In this document: positions 1-7,938 of the stretch, piece after piece | How positions within the stretch are numbered: the stretch's first letter is position 1 | How the letters are laid out: the number at the start of each line of letters is the position of its first letter | Source: Tetragenococcus halophilus | Lineage (GTDB): Bacteria; Bacillota; Bacilli; Lactobacillales; Enterococcaceae | NCBI RefSeq assembly: GCF_021474685.1 | Contig: NZ_JAKEIT010000002.1 | Coordinates: 109,190 to 173,189, forward strand | Direction: 5' to 3' | DNA length: 64,000 nt | Made by a program: the position numbers and the translations under genes | Notes under the pieces: model-generated | Databases searched by the model: none | Seen by the model: the letters and a program-made list of their open reading frames with translations, nothing else | Told to the model about the DNA's origin: nothing

Positions 1-1
1 T

Positions 2-760
2 ATTATTTTAAATACTGTAAAATTAGCCCAAGATATGGAAAACAATGTCGAAGTGTCTGTTTACGTTAACTATGAAACAGACGAAGATGAGAAAGAAGAA
101 TTAAAAAATAATTTGGAAGAAATTCCTCATGTGGAATCCATTGATTTTTCCAGTAAGGATGAAGAGTTAGCAAGAGTTCAAGCTTCATATGGCGATTCTT
201 GGGACTTGTTTGATCAAGATAACCCCTTACTCGATGTCTTTATCGTAAAAGCTGATGATCCACAATATGTAGAAGATATCACTGAAGAGGCCAATGGCAT
301 GACCGAATATGTTCATGATGCTTCTTACGGTGAAGATCTTTCCGACAAGATTTTTAGCATTGCGCAAAGAACACGGACTTGGGGCTTGATTGGTTCGGTC
401 GTTTTAATTATCGTAGCGATCTTTTTGATTTCTAATACGATTCGAATGACGATTCTCACACGGAAACAAGAAATTCAAATTATGCGTTTAGTGGGTGCTA
501 AAAATGGTTACATCCGTTGGCCGTTCTTTCTTGAAGGTGGATGGATTGGTTTGATAGGGTCCATCATACCGATTATTTTAATGTATGCCGGCTATAATAA
601 AGTTTACGAGCTCGTTAATCCAATATTAGAACGATCGAATTATAGTTTGTTACAACCAGGATCATTTAACTGGCAAATGAGTCTTTTACTTGCCGTTATT
701 GGTATTGTTATTGGTTCGGTTGGTTCTGCATTTTCAATGCGCCGTTTCTTGAAGTTCTAG
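2..760 (+). CDS. ftsX: Cell division ABC transporter permease FtsX (5' end outside the window)
   Basis: FtsX is the membrane partner of the FtsE ATPase; in Firmicutes the pair activates peptidoglycan hydrolases at the septum or sidewall. The reading frame is open from base 2, upstream of the first in-window ATG at 35, so this is a 5'-truncated copy. About 252 codons are visible against roughly 295 for the family, so the N-terminal cytoplasmic part and first membrane helix are missing. Visible parts are the extracellular domain (roughly the first 110 residues), a membrane helix rich in Ile/Val after RTRTWGLIG, the conserved cytoplasmic loop RKQEIQIMRLVGA, and two further C-terminal helices ending FSMRRFLKF. 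The gene ends just before the arm of a terminator that was split by an insertion. Confidence 0.93.
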   Translation: MILNTVKLAQDMENNVEVSVYVNYETDEDEKEELKNNLEEIPHVESIDFSSKDEELARVQASYGDSWDLFDQDNPLLDVFIVKADDPQYVEDITEEANGMTEYVHDASYGEDLSDKIFSIAQRTRTWGLIGSVVLIIVAIFLISNTIRMTILTRKQEIQIMRLVGAKNGYIRWPFFLEGGWIGLIGSIIPIILMYAGYNKVYELVNPILERSNYSLLQPGSFNWQMSLLLAVIGIVIGSVGSAFSMRRFLKF

Positions 761-793
761 AAAAGAGAATATAAAGAAAGCAGCTGGAGAACT

Positions 794-864
794 TGGAGTG
801 CCCCATAATTGTTAGACATAAAATCTAATAATTATGGGGGCTTTTTTTATGACAAAATATTCAA
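794..864 (+). repeat. IS3-family left end, first copy
   Basis: This copy matches 1830-1900 over 71 bases with two differences (A/G at the fourth base; ATG/ATA at the orfA start). It holds the terminal inverted repeat, a built-in terminator hairpin at 801-848, and the first codons of a transposase orfA (ATG ACA AAA TAT TCA). Homology stops at 864, where unrelated sequence leading to mazE begins. It is therefore a solo IS end. Confidence 0.8.
801..848 (+). terminator. Terminator inside the IS left end (first copy)
   Basis: CCCCATAATTgTTAGA pairs with TCTAATaATTATGGGG across a 7-nt loop, followed by seven T residues. Such hairpins just inside IS ends are known to shield the element from outside transcription. 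Here it probably also stops ftsX transcripts, replacing the split terminator. Confidence 0.75.
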
Positions 865-914
865 GGTAGTCATATTAAATAAAATATAAGGTATTGTTTT
901 GTATACTGAAAAAA

Positions 915-943
915 TTGTTCTTATATTAACATTATGTTATTAT
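915..943 (+). promoter_or_regulatory. Candidate mazEF promoter
   Basis: TTGTTC (915-920) and TATTAT (938-943) are separated by 17 bases, about 30 bases upstream of the mazE start. It lies inside the island, downstream of the IS-end terminator, so the pair appears to be transcribed independently of ftsX. Confidence 0.5.
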
Positions 944-973
944 AAAAGTAAGGAAAAAGTAAGGAGGGCTATT

Positions 974-1246
974 ATGAATACTAATAATCCAATGACTGTT
1001 CGCTCAAAAATAACTAGCAAAAATCAAGTAACCATTCCAAAAACTGTTCGTGATCTTTTAGAAGTTAAATCTTCTGACATGATTGAGTGGAAAATCGAAC
1101 CGAATGGAAAGGTTACAATTATTCCTAGTAAAGCTGATTTATGGCAAATTGTTGATGAGCAGGAAAAAAAATTTGGCAATCTTGATACTCCAGAGATCGA
1201 CTGGGGAGAAGATGCAGGAAGTGAAGAATTTGACAAATGGAGCTAA
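974..1246 (+). CDS. mazE: Antitoxin MazE, AbrB/SpoVT fold
   Basis: This is a 90-residue antitoxin that should neutralise MazF and autoregulate the operon. The N-terminal swapped-hairpin DNA-binding motif reads SKITSKNQVTIPKTVRDLL, typical of the AbrB/MazE family. The acidic C-terminal tail (DTPEIDWGEDAGSEEFDKW) is the usual toxin-wrapping segment. The start at 974 is chosen because a strong AGGAGGG lies at 962-968; an upstream in-frame TTG at 899 has no ribosome site. The gene overlaps mazF by 10 bases, which indicates translational coupling. It lies between IS left ends, which points to acquisition by transfer. Confidence 0.9.
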   Translation: MNTNNPMTVRSKITSKNQVTIPKTVRDLLEVKSSDMIEWKIEPNGKVTIIPSKADLWQIVDEQEKKFGNLDTPEIDWGEDAGSEEFDKWS

Positions 1247-1584
1247 CTCAAGGTGATATTTTATGGGTAGATCTTAATCCAGCAAAAGGGACAGAAACAA
1301 AAAAGAAACGGCCTTGTTTAATTGTTAGTAATGATCAGTATAATCAATACTTTAACACAATTATCGTGGTCCCTATCAGTAGCTCAGAAAAATATCGAAC
1401 GGTTAAGAAATATGTTAAGTCTCCTCTTTTTATGGAGATAAATAAAGGCACTGTTCATGGAACAGCTCTATTACAACATGTTCGCACCATTGATCCGACA
1501 AAACGAACAAATGGGAAAGTCGAAGCATCATTAACACGACAAGAGCTACTACTTGTTAGTTCTAGAATTCAGCAATTCTATTAA
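1237..1584 (+). CDS. mazF: Toxin MazF/PemK, mRNA endoribonuclease
   Basis: This 115-residue protein is a full-length member of the MazF/PemK ribonuclease family, which cleaves mRNA at short single-stranded motifs. The N-terminal QGDILWVDLNPAKGTE is the conserved first strand and loop; KKRPCLIVSND carries the conserved Arg-Pro, and VVPISS is a hallmark strand. GTVHGTALLQHVRTID holds the second conserved region, with a Thr and Arg in the usual places. No frameshift or lesion is visible, so it should be active. Translation is coupled to mazE through the 10-base overlap. The cleavage specificity cannot be read from the sequence. Confidence 0.92.
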   Translation: MELTQGDILWVDLNPAKGTETKKKRPCLIVSNDQYNQYFNTIIVVPISSSEKYRTVKKYVKSPLFMEINKGTVHGTALLQHVRTIDPTKRTNGKVEASLTRQELLLVSSRIQQFY

Positions 1585-1666
1585 TAGCTTTTCTATTGAA
1601 TATTTCATAAGAATTTTAAACGACTATTATAGTTTAATTGGATAAAAGGCATAAAATTCTCAATAC

Positions 1667-1825
1667 CTAGTGACCGAGCCATGTGTTGGCGGTACTTAAG
1701 GAGTTCAATCCTTCCGAAACTCCCTTAGATCGAGCTAAGTTATCTATCTGATTTAAAATATTCTCTTCTACTTTAGTCAATCTAATTTTGTTAAAAAAAT
1801 TGTATAAGTCCTTTGATAGACTGCT
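1667..1825 (-). pseudogene. Unidentified minus-strand reading-frame remnant inside the island
   Basis: Between mazF and the second IS end, the minus strand is open for 52 codons without a start. It contains the segments KDLYNFFNKI, LTKVEENIL and NQIDNLARSKGV, which look like a real helical protein. It is cut at 1830 by the IS end. I do not recognise the family. It may be the tail of a gene from the donor DNA that brought mazEF. The rest of 1585-1830 shows nothing else I can name. Confidence 0.35.
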
Positions 1826-1829
1826 TTAG

Positions 1830-2165
1830 TGGGGTGCCCCATAATTGTTAGACATAAAATCTAATAATTATGGGGGCTTTTTTTATAACAAAATATTCAA
1901 CGGATTTTAAAATTATGGCAGCACAAAGGTATTTTAATGAAACAATTTCCAGAGAGGCATTTGCCAAAGAGCTTTATATGGATAAATCCATATGAAGAAG
2001 ATGGACTATCACTACCTATGAATACGGTTGTCAATGATTACTTGATATGATTTAACAATGATCGCATTTCTCTAAAAACAGGTGGCTTGCCTCCGGTACA
2101 ACACCGAAAACAAGCCCTAGCTAGTTAAAACTTATTTAAATGTCTAACTTTTTTGTTGTACTTCA
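1830..2165 (+). mobile_element. Internally deleted IS3-family element (IS150-like), 336 bp
   Basis: The left end at 1830-1900 repeats the solo end at 794, including the terminator hairpin (1837-1884). A transposase orfA remnant follows at 1885-1995, with its start changed to ATA: YSTDFKIMAAQRYFNE, then a stop after about 36 codons. At 2051-2128 lies the orfB tail, FNNDRISLKTGGLPP then HRKQALAS and a stop, the usual end of IS150-type integrases; a TGA just upstream replaces the expected Trp. The right terminal repeat ends at 2165. Most of the IS is deleted, so it cannot move itself but might be moved by a related transposase. Confidence 0.8.
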
Positions 2166-2194
2166 ACTTCCAGCTGCTTTTTTCGTTATTGCTA

Positions 2195-3046
2195 TTATAG
2201 TTCTTCGTGAGTTCGTGGGTCTTGAGCTGAAACCCGGGCGTCTTTTTGATCTAAAGCAATGATTTGTTGCAGTTCGTCTGTTGTTAATTTAAAATCAAAG
2301 ATATCCAGATTTTGCGTTTGTCTTTTTGGATTACGAGATAATGGTAAAGGAAGAGCACCTAGTTGATATTCCCAACGTAAAATAATTTGACCAACATTTT
2401 TATGATATTTTTCAGCTAAGTCAAGCAACAACGGTAGCTCAGTAATAGGTTTGCTTAGCTTATGATCAATGCCACCTAGTGGACTCCAGGCTTCTGTTAA
2501 GATCTGATGTTTTTGGTGATACTCCCGTTGTTCGGGTTGGCTAAACAAAGGATGTAGTTCAACTTGATTTACAGCAGGAAGCACTCCGGTTTCTTTTTTT
2601 AGTTTGTCCAGGTGTTCCGGCAAGAAGTTTGATACACCGATTGAACGAACAAGACCGAAACGTTGCGCATCGATCAGTGCTTGCCAAGCTTCGACATATT
2701 CATCACGCTTAGGATTAGGCCAGTGAATAAGATAAAGGTCATAATAATCCAAACCTGCACGATATAAAGACTCTTGAATAGCAGAAATTGCTGCATGGTA
2801 CTTGTGATGACGTCCAGGTAGTTTAGAAGAAAGTAGTAATTCTTCTCTTGGCACGCTTGATTGCTTGACCGCTTGACCAAGTGTTCCTTCATTTTCATAA
2901 TTATAACCAGTGTCTAGTAAGCGGTAGCCATGATCGATAGCAGAAGAGATTACACGAATACCTTCTGAACCTTTTAGGCCCGAAGTACCAAATCCGACGG
3001 CAGGTAGTAAGGTTCCATCACTTAGTTGAAATGTTGGTATTGACAT
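2195..3046 (-). CDS. Aldo/keto reductase
   Basis: This is a 283-residue NADPH-dependent oxidoreductase of the AKR superfamily, 2,5-diketogluconate-reductase-like subgroup. Catalytic-tetrad regions are visible: LLDTGYNYENE (Asp and Tyr), LSSKLPG (Lys) and DLYLIHWPNP (His). The cofactor strand RSIGVSNFLPEHL is also present. The start is ATG at 3046, preceded by GGAGG with 8-base spacing; the TTG one codon upstream is less likely. It stands alone, convergent with ftsX. The substrate cannot be told from sequence. Its 3' terminator was split by the mazEF island. Confidence 0.88.
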   Translation of the reverse strand: MSIPTFQLSDGTLLPAVGFGTSGLKGSEGIRVISSAIDHGYRLLDTGYNYENEGTLGQAVKQSSVPREELLLSSKLPGRHHKYHAAISAIQESLYRAGLDYYDLYLIHWPNPKRDEYVEAWQALIDAQRFGLVRSIGVSNFLPEHLDKLKKETGVLPAVNQVELHPLFSQPEQREYHQKHQILTEAWSPLGGIDHKLSKPITELPLLLDLAEKYHKNVGQIILRWEYQLGALPLPLSRNPKRQTQNLDIFDFKLTTDELQQIIALDQKDARVSAQDPRTHEEL

Positions 3047-3168
3047 CAATTATTCCTCCTTTTAAAAGTTACTATACAACAACCGTATCGTGGGGGAAAA
3101 TAAAAGTCAAATAAATCAGTAACATGTGGACAAACAAGTTGGTTAAGAATAGGTAATAAGAGTTTCAC

Positions 3169-3292
3169 TCCCCATGTTCGAGATATCGGGAAGCGTTGTT
3201 CGATAACAATCCCTAATATACTAAAGATAGGTAATGTTTCTTGATTACGCTCCCTGATATGTTAAAGATGGGGATTGTTTTTAGTTTTTCTA
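3169..3292. repeat. Three tandem 41-bp units, each with a TCCC/GGGA-type dyad
   Basis: Within the 3047-3501 gap between the divergent aldo-keto reductase and pstS, units start at about 3170, 3211 and 3252 with exact 41-base steps. Each has CCC near the left and GGG or AGG about 15 bases further on, which can pair. The third unit (CTGATATgttAAAGATGGgGA) matches the repeat near 58450 (CTGATATctcAAAGATGGaGA), so the two arrays are one family. The rest of the gap holds a short hairpin, ACGGCActtTGCCGT, near 3454-3468. I see no gene in it. Confidence 0.65.
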
Positions 3293-3501
3293 GCTATCTT
3301 TAAGGAGTTTTTCATTTAAAAATTACCCACTAAAATTCTGTAATGACGGTTTAAAAATATAAAACGCTTTAATTCAGTAGAACAATAAAATAAGGTTTTT
3401 AACTAAAATGAAACATGCTAAAATAAAGAAGATCATATTTATCATTAGTCATGAAAACGGCACTTTGCCGTATTACACGATTCTAATAAAGGAGTACACT
3501 A

Positions 3502-4356
3502 ATGAAAAAAAAGTTAATGATATTGTTGACAATTGCTTTTACGATGGTTCTTTCTGGTTGTAGTAAATGGATCGATCAAGGAGAATCAGTAACAGCCGTT
3601 GGATCCTCTGCTTTACAGCCTTTAGTTGAGACAGTAGCCGAAGAATTTCAACAAGATCGTCCTGGTCAATTTGTTAACGTTCAAGGTGGCGGAAGCGGTA
3701 CTGGTTTGAGTCAAGTGCAATCGGGTGCAGTGGATATCGGAAATTCTGATATGTTTGCAGAAGAAAAGAGCGGAATAGATGCAAGCCAGTTAGTCGATCA
3801 TCGCGTAGCGGTTATTGGTATTACACCTATCGTTAATAAAGAAGTAGGTGTAAAAAATTTATCTAAAGATGAATTGAAACAAATATTTCTAGGAGAAATC
3901 ACTAATTGGCAAGAAGTTGGCGGAAAGGACCAGAAAATTGTTATTTTAAACCGCGCTACTGGTAGCGGTACAAGAGATACTTTTGAAAAATGGGTGCTTG
4001 ATGATCAAACAGCAATTTCCGCACAAGAACAAGATTCAAGTGGAATGGTTAGGCAAATCGTTAGCGATACGCCAGGAGCTATCAGTTATCTTGCTTTTTC
4101 TTATGTTACAAATGATGTGGATACCCTAGCCATTGATAATGTTGAACCTACAGATGAAAATGTGACCACCAATGATTGGCCGATTTGGTCTTATGAACAT
4201 ATGTATACAAAAGGTGAACCTAAAGGTTTAACAAAAGAATTTTTAGATTATACTCTTTCAGAAGAGATACAAAAAAATCTAGTGGGAGAACTTGGTTATA
4301 TCCCGGTATCACAGATGGAAGTTGAACGTGATGCTAACGGAGATATTGTAGAGTAG
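3502..4356 (+). CDS. pstS: Phosphate-binding lipoprotein PstS (first copy)
   Basis: This is the substrate-binding lipoprotein of the high-affinity phosphate ABC transporter, 284 residues. The signal peptide ends in the lipobox LSGC, putting the anchored Cys at residue 20. Phosphate-binding motifs are clear: GSSALQPLVE, GGGSGTGLSQV and RATGSGTRDTFEKW. It starts at ATG with AAAGGAG upstream. It precedes pstC, but a 109-base gap with Pho-box-like repeats lies between them, so pstC may also have its own promoter. A second pstS with the same motifs lies at 11252. Confidence 0.95.
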   Translation: MKKKLMILLTIAFTMVLSGCSKWIDQGESVTAVGSSALQPLVETVAEEFQQDRPGQFVNVQGGGSGTGLSQVQSGAVDIGNSDMFAEEKSGIDASQLVDHRVAVIGITPIVNKEVGVKNLSKDELKQIFLGEITNWQEVGGKDQKIVILNRATGSGTRDTFEKWVLDDQTAISAQEQDSSGMVRQIVSDTPGAISYLAFSYVTNDVDTLAIDNVEPTDENVTTNDWPIWSYEHMYTKGEPKGLTKEFLDYTLSEEIQKNLVGELGYIPVSQMEVERDANGDIVE

Positions 4357-4358
4357 TA

Positions 4359-4400
4359 TTTACATAAACTTTACAAACTTCGTGTTAAACTTACAAACCC
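4359..4400 (+). promoter_or_regulatory. Candidate PhoP-binding repeats upstream of pstC
   Basis: TTTACA occurs at 4359 and again at 4370, exactly 11 bases apart, and CTTACA follows at 4390. PhoP in Bacillus binds tandem TTAACA-like hexamers at 11-base spacing. The site lies between pstS and pstC, which suggests a PhoP-controlled internal promoter for pstCAB-phoU. Confidence 0.55.
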
Positions 4401-4465
4401 TTCATTAAAAATTGATGTTGTAACGTTAGACTTAAAAAGGTAATAGGAAATAAGGAGGAAACCTT

Positions 4466-5386
4466 TTGGAAAACGTAAAAGAAGTGCTAACCAAAAAATC
4501 AAAAAAGTCCAAGCTAGAACGACGTGGAAAACTACTTAGTTTTTTGTGTATTTCTATTATCGTACTAGTCGTATTATCCATCTTTTATTTTGTCGCTAGC
4601 AAAGGACTGGCTACATTTTTTGTTGACAATGTAAATGTTATGGACTTTTTATTCGGAACAGAATGGAACCCTGGGCAAGTAGGATCGGACGGGCAACCAA
4701 TGGTAGGGGCACTACCCATGATTATTGGTTCCTTTATGGTGACTTTTTTATCGGCAATTGTTGCTACACCCTTTGCCATTGGCGCAGCGGTCTTTATGGT
4801 TGAGATCTCGCCTAAAAACGGTCAAAAGTTTTTACAACCTGTTATCGAATTACTTGTCGGTATTCCTTCCGTTGTTTATGGTTTTATCGGCTTGTCTATT
4901 ATTGTACCTGCTATTCGTTATATTTTTGGCGGTACAGGATTTGGTATTTTAGCTGGGACCTTTGTTTTATTTGTTATGATTTTACCAACGGTAACGACAA
5001 TGACAGTAGATGCCTTAAAAGCTGTACCGCGTCATTATCGTGAAGCTTCACTTGCCTTAGGCGCGACACGTTGGCAAACAATATATAAAGTGGTACTACG
5101 AGCAGCTATTCCCGGTATTTTAACGGCCGTGGTTTTTGGTATGGCGCGTGCTTTTGGAGAGGCTTTAGCTATTCAAATGGTTATTGGAAATGCTGCATTA
5201 ATGCCAACTAGTTTAGTAACACCCGCTTCAACATTAACTTCAATTTTGACAATGGGGATTGGAAATACCATTATGGGAACTGTTGAAAACAATGTACTTT
5301 GGTCGCTTGCTTTAATTTTACTATTAATGTCATTGATATTTAATATAGCTATTCGTATGATCGGTAAGAAGGGAGCGATGAAATAA
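4466..5386 (+). CDS. pstC: Phosphate ABC transporter permease PstC
   Basis: PstC is one of the two membrane subunits of the phosphate importer. The 306-residue protein has a basic N-terminus followed by about six membrane helices. The coupling loop toward PstB is recognisable at ALKAVPRHYREASLALGATRWQ (the EAA motif). The start is TTG at 4466, supported by AAGGAGG seven bases upstream. Its stop overlaps the pstA start (TAATG), so the two are translationally coupled. Confidence 0.96.
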   Translation: MENVKEVLTKKSKKSKLERRGKLLSFLCISIIVLVVLSIFYFVASKGLATFFVDNVNVMDFLFGTEWNPGQVGSDGQPMVGALPMIIGSFMVTFLSAIVATPFAIGAAVFMVEISPKNGQKFLQPVIELLVGIPSVVYGFIGLSIIVPAIRYIFGGTGFGILAGTFVLFVMILPTVTTMTVDALKAVPRHYREASLALGATRWQTIYKVVLRAAIPGILTAVVFGMARAFGEALAIQMVIGNAALMPTSLVTPASTLTSILTMGIGNTIMGTVENNVLWSLALILLLMSLIFNIAIRMIGKKGAMK

Positions 5387-6270
5387 TGAAAGCAAAACGT
5401 TGGGATAAAATTGCGACAGGTGTACTTTACGCGATTGCTGCCTTTCTTGTTTTGATTCTTGCCTTTTTATTATTATATATACTTATTCGTGGCCTGCCTC
5501 ATATTTCATGGGAATTTTTAACCCAACCCGCAAAAGCCTATCAAGTAGGCGGGGGAATTGGTATTCAATTGTTTAACTCTTTTTATTTATTGTTGATTAC
5601 GATGTTAATTAGTTTTCCGATCTCTTTGGGCTCAGGAATTTATTTATCTGAATATGCGAAGAAAAATTGGTTAACCGATGTCATTCGGACTTCAGTAGAA
5701 ATTTTAAGTTCTCTACCTTCTGTTGTTGTCGGTTTATTTGGCTTCTTGATTTTTGTTGTCCAGTTTCAATATGGATTTTCCATTATTTCGGGTGCTTTAG
5801 CCTTAACCTTTTTCAATTTACCACTATTAACTAGAAATATTGAAGAATCTTTGAATGCTATCCATCATACACAAAGAGAAGCCGGTTTAGCTTTAGGACT
5901 TTCTCGTTGGGAAACCGTGCTGCATGTGATCTTGCCAGCAGCGACACCAGGTATTTTGAGTGGTGTCATCATAAGTTCTGGTCGTATTTTTGGTGAAGCA
6001 GCGGCTTTAATTTATACAGCAGGACAAAGTGCACCTGCTTTGGATTTCACCAATTGGAATCCACTGAGTGTTTCAAGTCCGATTGGTTTATTCCGGCAAG
6101 CAGAAACATTAGCTGTACACATTTGGAAAATAAATTCAGAAGGGACTATGCCTGATGGAGATGCAGTTTCTGCAGGAGCTTCAGCTGTTTTAATCCTTGC
6201 AGTATTACTATTTAATTTTAGTGCACGCGCTGTAGGAAAGAAATTATATAAAAAGATCACGTCTGCTTGA
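5386..6270 (+). CDS. pstA: Phosphate ABC transporter permease PstA
   Basis: PstA is the second permease subunit of the phosphate importer, 294 residues with about six membrane helices. The EAA-type cytoplasmic loop reads HHTQREAGLALGLSRWE, which contacts PstB. The segment SSLPSVVVGLFG is conserved in PstA proteins. The ATG overlaps the pstC stop codon. The gene is followed after 45 bases by pstB, in the usual order. Confidence 0.96.
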   Translation: MKAKRWDKIATGVLYAIAAFLVLILAFLLLYILIRGLPHISWEFLTQPAKAYQVGGGIGIQLFNSFYLLLITMLISFPISLGSGIYLSEYAKKNWLTDVIRTSVEILSSLPSVVVGLFGFLIFVVQFQYGFSIISGALALTFFNLPLLTRNIEESLNAIHHTQREAGLALGLSRWETVLHVILPAATPGILSGVIISSGRIFGEAAALIYTAGQSAPALDFTNWNPLSVSSPIGLFRQAETLAVHIWKINSEGTMPDGDAVSAGASAVLILAVLLFNFSARAVGKKLYKKITSA

Positions 6271-6315
6271 TTGTCCACTATTTATTAGCCTTTAACTAAG
6301 GGAGTTTAAATCATT

Positions 6316-7119
6316 ATGGAAGAGTATAATTTACAAGATAGAAACATTATTCAAATGAAAGATCAAGATGTCATTTTGAATACAGAAGACTTACATGTCT
6401 GGTATGGAAATAATGAAGCGATTAAAGGCATTGATCTTGCATTTGAGAAGAATAAAATCACTGCTTTAATTGGTCCATCTGGTTGCGGAAAATCGACTTA
6501 TCTTCGTTCACTCAATCGTATGAACGACGAGATTCCTAATACAAAAATAACGGGGAATATTATGTACAAAGACGTCGATTTGAATTCAAAAGAAGTTGAT
6601 GTTTTTGAAATGCGCAAACGAATCGGCATGGTTTTTCAGCAACCTAATCCTTTTAGTAAATCTATTTACGAAAATATTACTTTCGCACTTGAACGTCATG
6701 GCGAAAAGGATAAAAAAAAGTTAGATGAAATTGTTGAAACTAGCTTAAAACAGGCGGCTTTGTGGGATCAAGTCAAAGATTCCTTACACAAGAGCGCATT
6801 GGCATTGTCTGGGGGCCAGCAACAACGACTATGTATCGCTAGAGCGATCGCTATGAAGCCCGATGTGCTTCTTTTAGATGAGCCGGCAAGTGCTCTAGAT
6901 CCTATATCAACCGGGACAGTGGAAGAAACGCTCATTCAACTGAAAGAAAATTATTCTATTATCATTGTAACGCATAACATGCAACAAGCTGCTCGTATTA
7001 GTGATTATACGGCTTTCTTTTATTTGGGAAATGTCTTAGAGTATGATGTGACACGAAAAGTCTTTACCCGACCGAAAATAAAAGCGACTGAAGACTACGT
7101 TTCCGGACATTTTGGTTAG
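6316..7119 (+). CDS. pstB: Phosphate ABC transporter ATPase PstB (first copy)
   Basis: This is an ATPase energising phosphate import, 267 residues. The Walker A motif is GPSGCGKST, the Q-loop is MVFQQPNPF, the signature is LSGGQQQR, Walker B is [12 protein letters not shown] and the switch His is in IIVTHNM. Compared with the second copy it carries about 17 extra N-terminal residues. Two tandem pstB genes are common in enterococci, streptococci and bacilli; which one serves which PstS is unknown. Confidence 0.95.
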   Translation: MEEYNLQDRNIIQMKDQDVILNTEDLHVWYGNNEAIKGIDLAFEKNKITALIGPSGCGKSTYLRSLNRMNDEIPNTKITGNIMYKDVDLNSKEVDVFEMRKRIGMVFQQPNPFSKSIYENITFALERHGEKDKKKLDEIVETSLKQAALWDQVKDSLHKSALALSGGQQQRLCIARAIAMKPDVLLLDEPASALDPISTGTVEETLIQLKENYSIIIVTHNMQQAARISDYTAFFYLGNVLEYDVTRKVFTRPKIKATEDYVSGHFG

Positions 7120-7142
7120 CTAAGAAGAAAGGATATAGACAA

Positions 7143-7901
7143 ATGGCAGAAACAATTATAACCACAGAAAATCTCCATTTATACTATGGACAAAATGAGG
7201 CATTAAAGGGCATCAATCTTGTTTTGAATAAAGGTGAAATTACTGCCTTAATCGGTCCATCTGGTTGTGGAAAATCTACCTTTTTACGTTGTTTAAATCG
7301 TATGAATGATTTAATTCCCAATGTGACAACAACTGGCAGTGTGCTTTATAAAGGACAAGATATTTTTGGTCCTAAAACAGATACGGTGGAGTTGAGAAAA
7401 GAAATTGGTATGGTTTTTCAACAACCCAACCCTTTTCCTTTTTCTGTCTATGAAAATATCACCTATGGTTTAAAATTAAAAGGGATAAAGGAAAAAGACG
7501 AATTAGATCAGATTGTTGAAGAAAGTTTAAAGGCCGCTTCTGTCTGGGATGATGTGAAAGATAAATTACATGAAAATGCCCTTGCCCTATCTGGGGGGCA
7601 ACAACAGCGTGTTTGTATTGCTCGTGTTTTGGCAGTAGATCCTGATATTATTTTATTAGATGAACCAACAAGTGCTTTAGATCCAGTATCTTCCGGTAAA
7701 ATTGAAAATACATTATTGGAGTTAAAAGAAAAGTACACGATGGTCATTGTTACGCATAATATGTCGCAGGCCTCTAGGATTTCAGATAAAACTGCCTTTT
7801 TCTTAAATGGCGATTTGATTGAATTTAATAAAACAAGAAATATCTTTTTAGATCCACAAGAAAAACAAACAGATGATTATATTTCTGGTAGATTTGGTTA
7901 A
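7143..7901 (+). CDS. pstB: Phosphate ABC transporter ATPase PstB (second copy)
   Basis: This is the second phosphate-importer ATPase, 252 residues, 23 bases after the first. It has Walker [11 protein letters not shown]-loop MVFQQPNPF, signature LSGGQQQR, Walker [13 protein letters not shown] and the switch His in VIVTHNM. It begins directly with the nucleotide-binding domain. AGAAAGGA just upstream gives a good ribosome site. The two copies are clearly paralogous but have diverged at many positions, so this is not a recent duplication. Confidence 0.95.
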   Translation: MAETIITTENLHLYYGQNEALKGINLVLNKGEITALIGPSGCGKSTFLRCLNRMNDLIPNVTTTGSVLYKGQDIFGPKTDTVELRKEIGMVFQQPNPFPFSVYENITYGLKLKGIKEKDELDQIVEESLKAASVWDDVKDKLHENALALSGGQQQRVCIARVLAVDPDIILLDEPTSALDPVSSGKIENTLLELKEKYTMVIVTHNMSQASRISDKTAFFLNGDLIEFNKTRNIFLDPQEKQTDDYISGRFG

Positions 7902-7938
7902 AATTTCATATAATAGAAAATGAAAGGGTGAAAACATT

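Larger units (their letters stand above)
794..2165. mobile_element. IS3-family-ended island carrying mazEF, with a 3-bp target duplication
   Basis: The left end begins TGGAGTGCCCC at 794. The right end, read on the minus strand from 2165, begins TGAAGTACAAC. Both ends share TTAGACAT about 20 bases in, so they are a terminal inverted repeat pair. The flanking triplets are ACT at 791-793 and ACT at 2166-2168, which fits the 3-bp target duplication usual for IS3/IS150-type elements. Inside are a left-end copy (794-864), mazEF (974-1584), a non-functional minus-strand reading-frame remnant, a second left-end copy (1830-1900) and an internally deleted IS. The island could have moved as one unit between the outer ends, or mazEF could have been captured later next to a resident IS. 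No intact transposase is present. Confidence 0.75.
774..2185. terminator. Convergent ftsX / aldo-keto reductase terminator, split by the island at 794-2165
   Basis: Bases 777-788 (AAAGCAGCTGGA) and 2169-2180 (TCCAGCTGCTTT) are perfect reverse complements. Removing 794-2165 and one copy of the ACT duplication gives a 12-bp stem with a 5-nt loop (GAACT) followed by a T run. That is a typical intrinsic terminator, placed between ftsX (+) and the aldo-keto reductase (-). The two arms are now 1.4 kb apart, so the hairpin should no longer form efficiently. The pairing is seen directly; the former terminator role is inferred. Confidence 0.8.
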
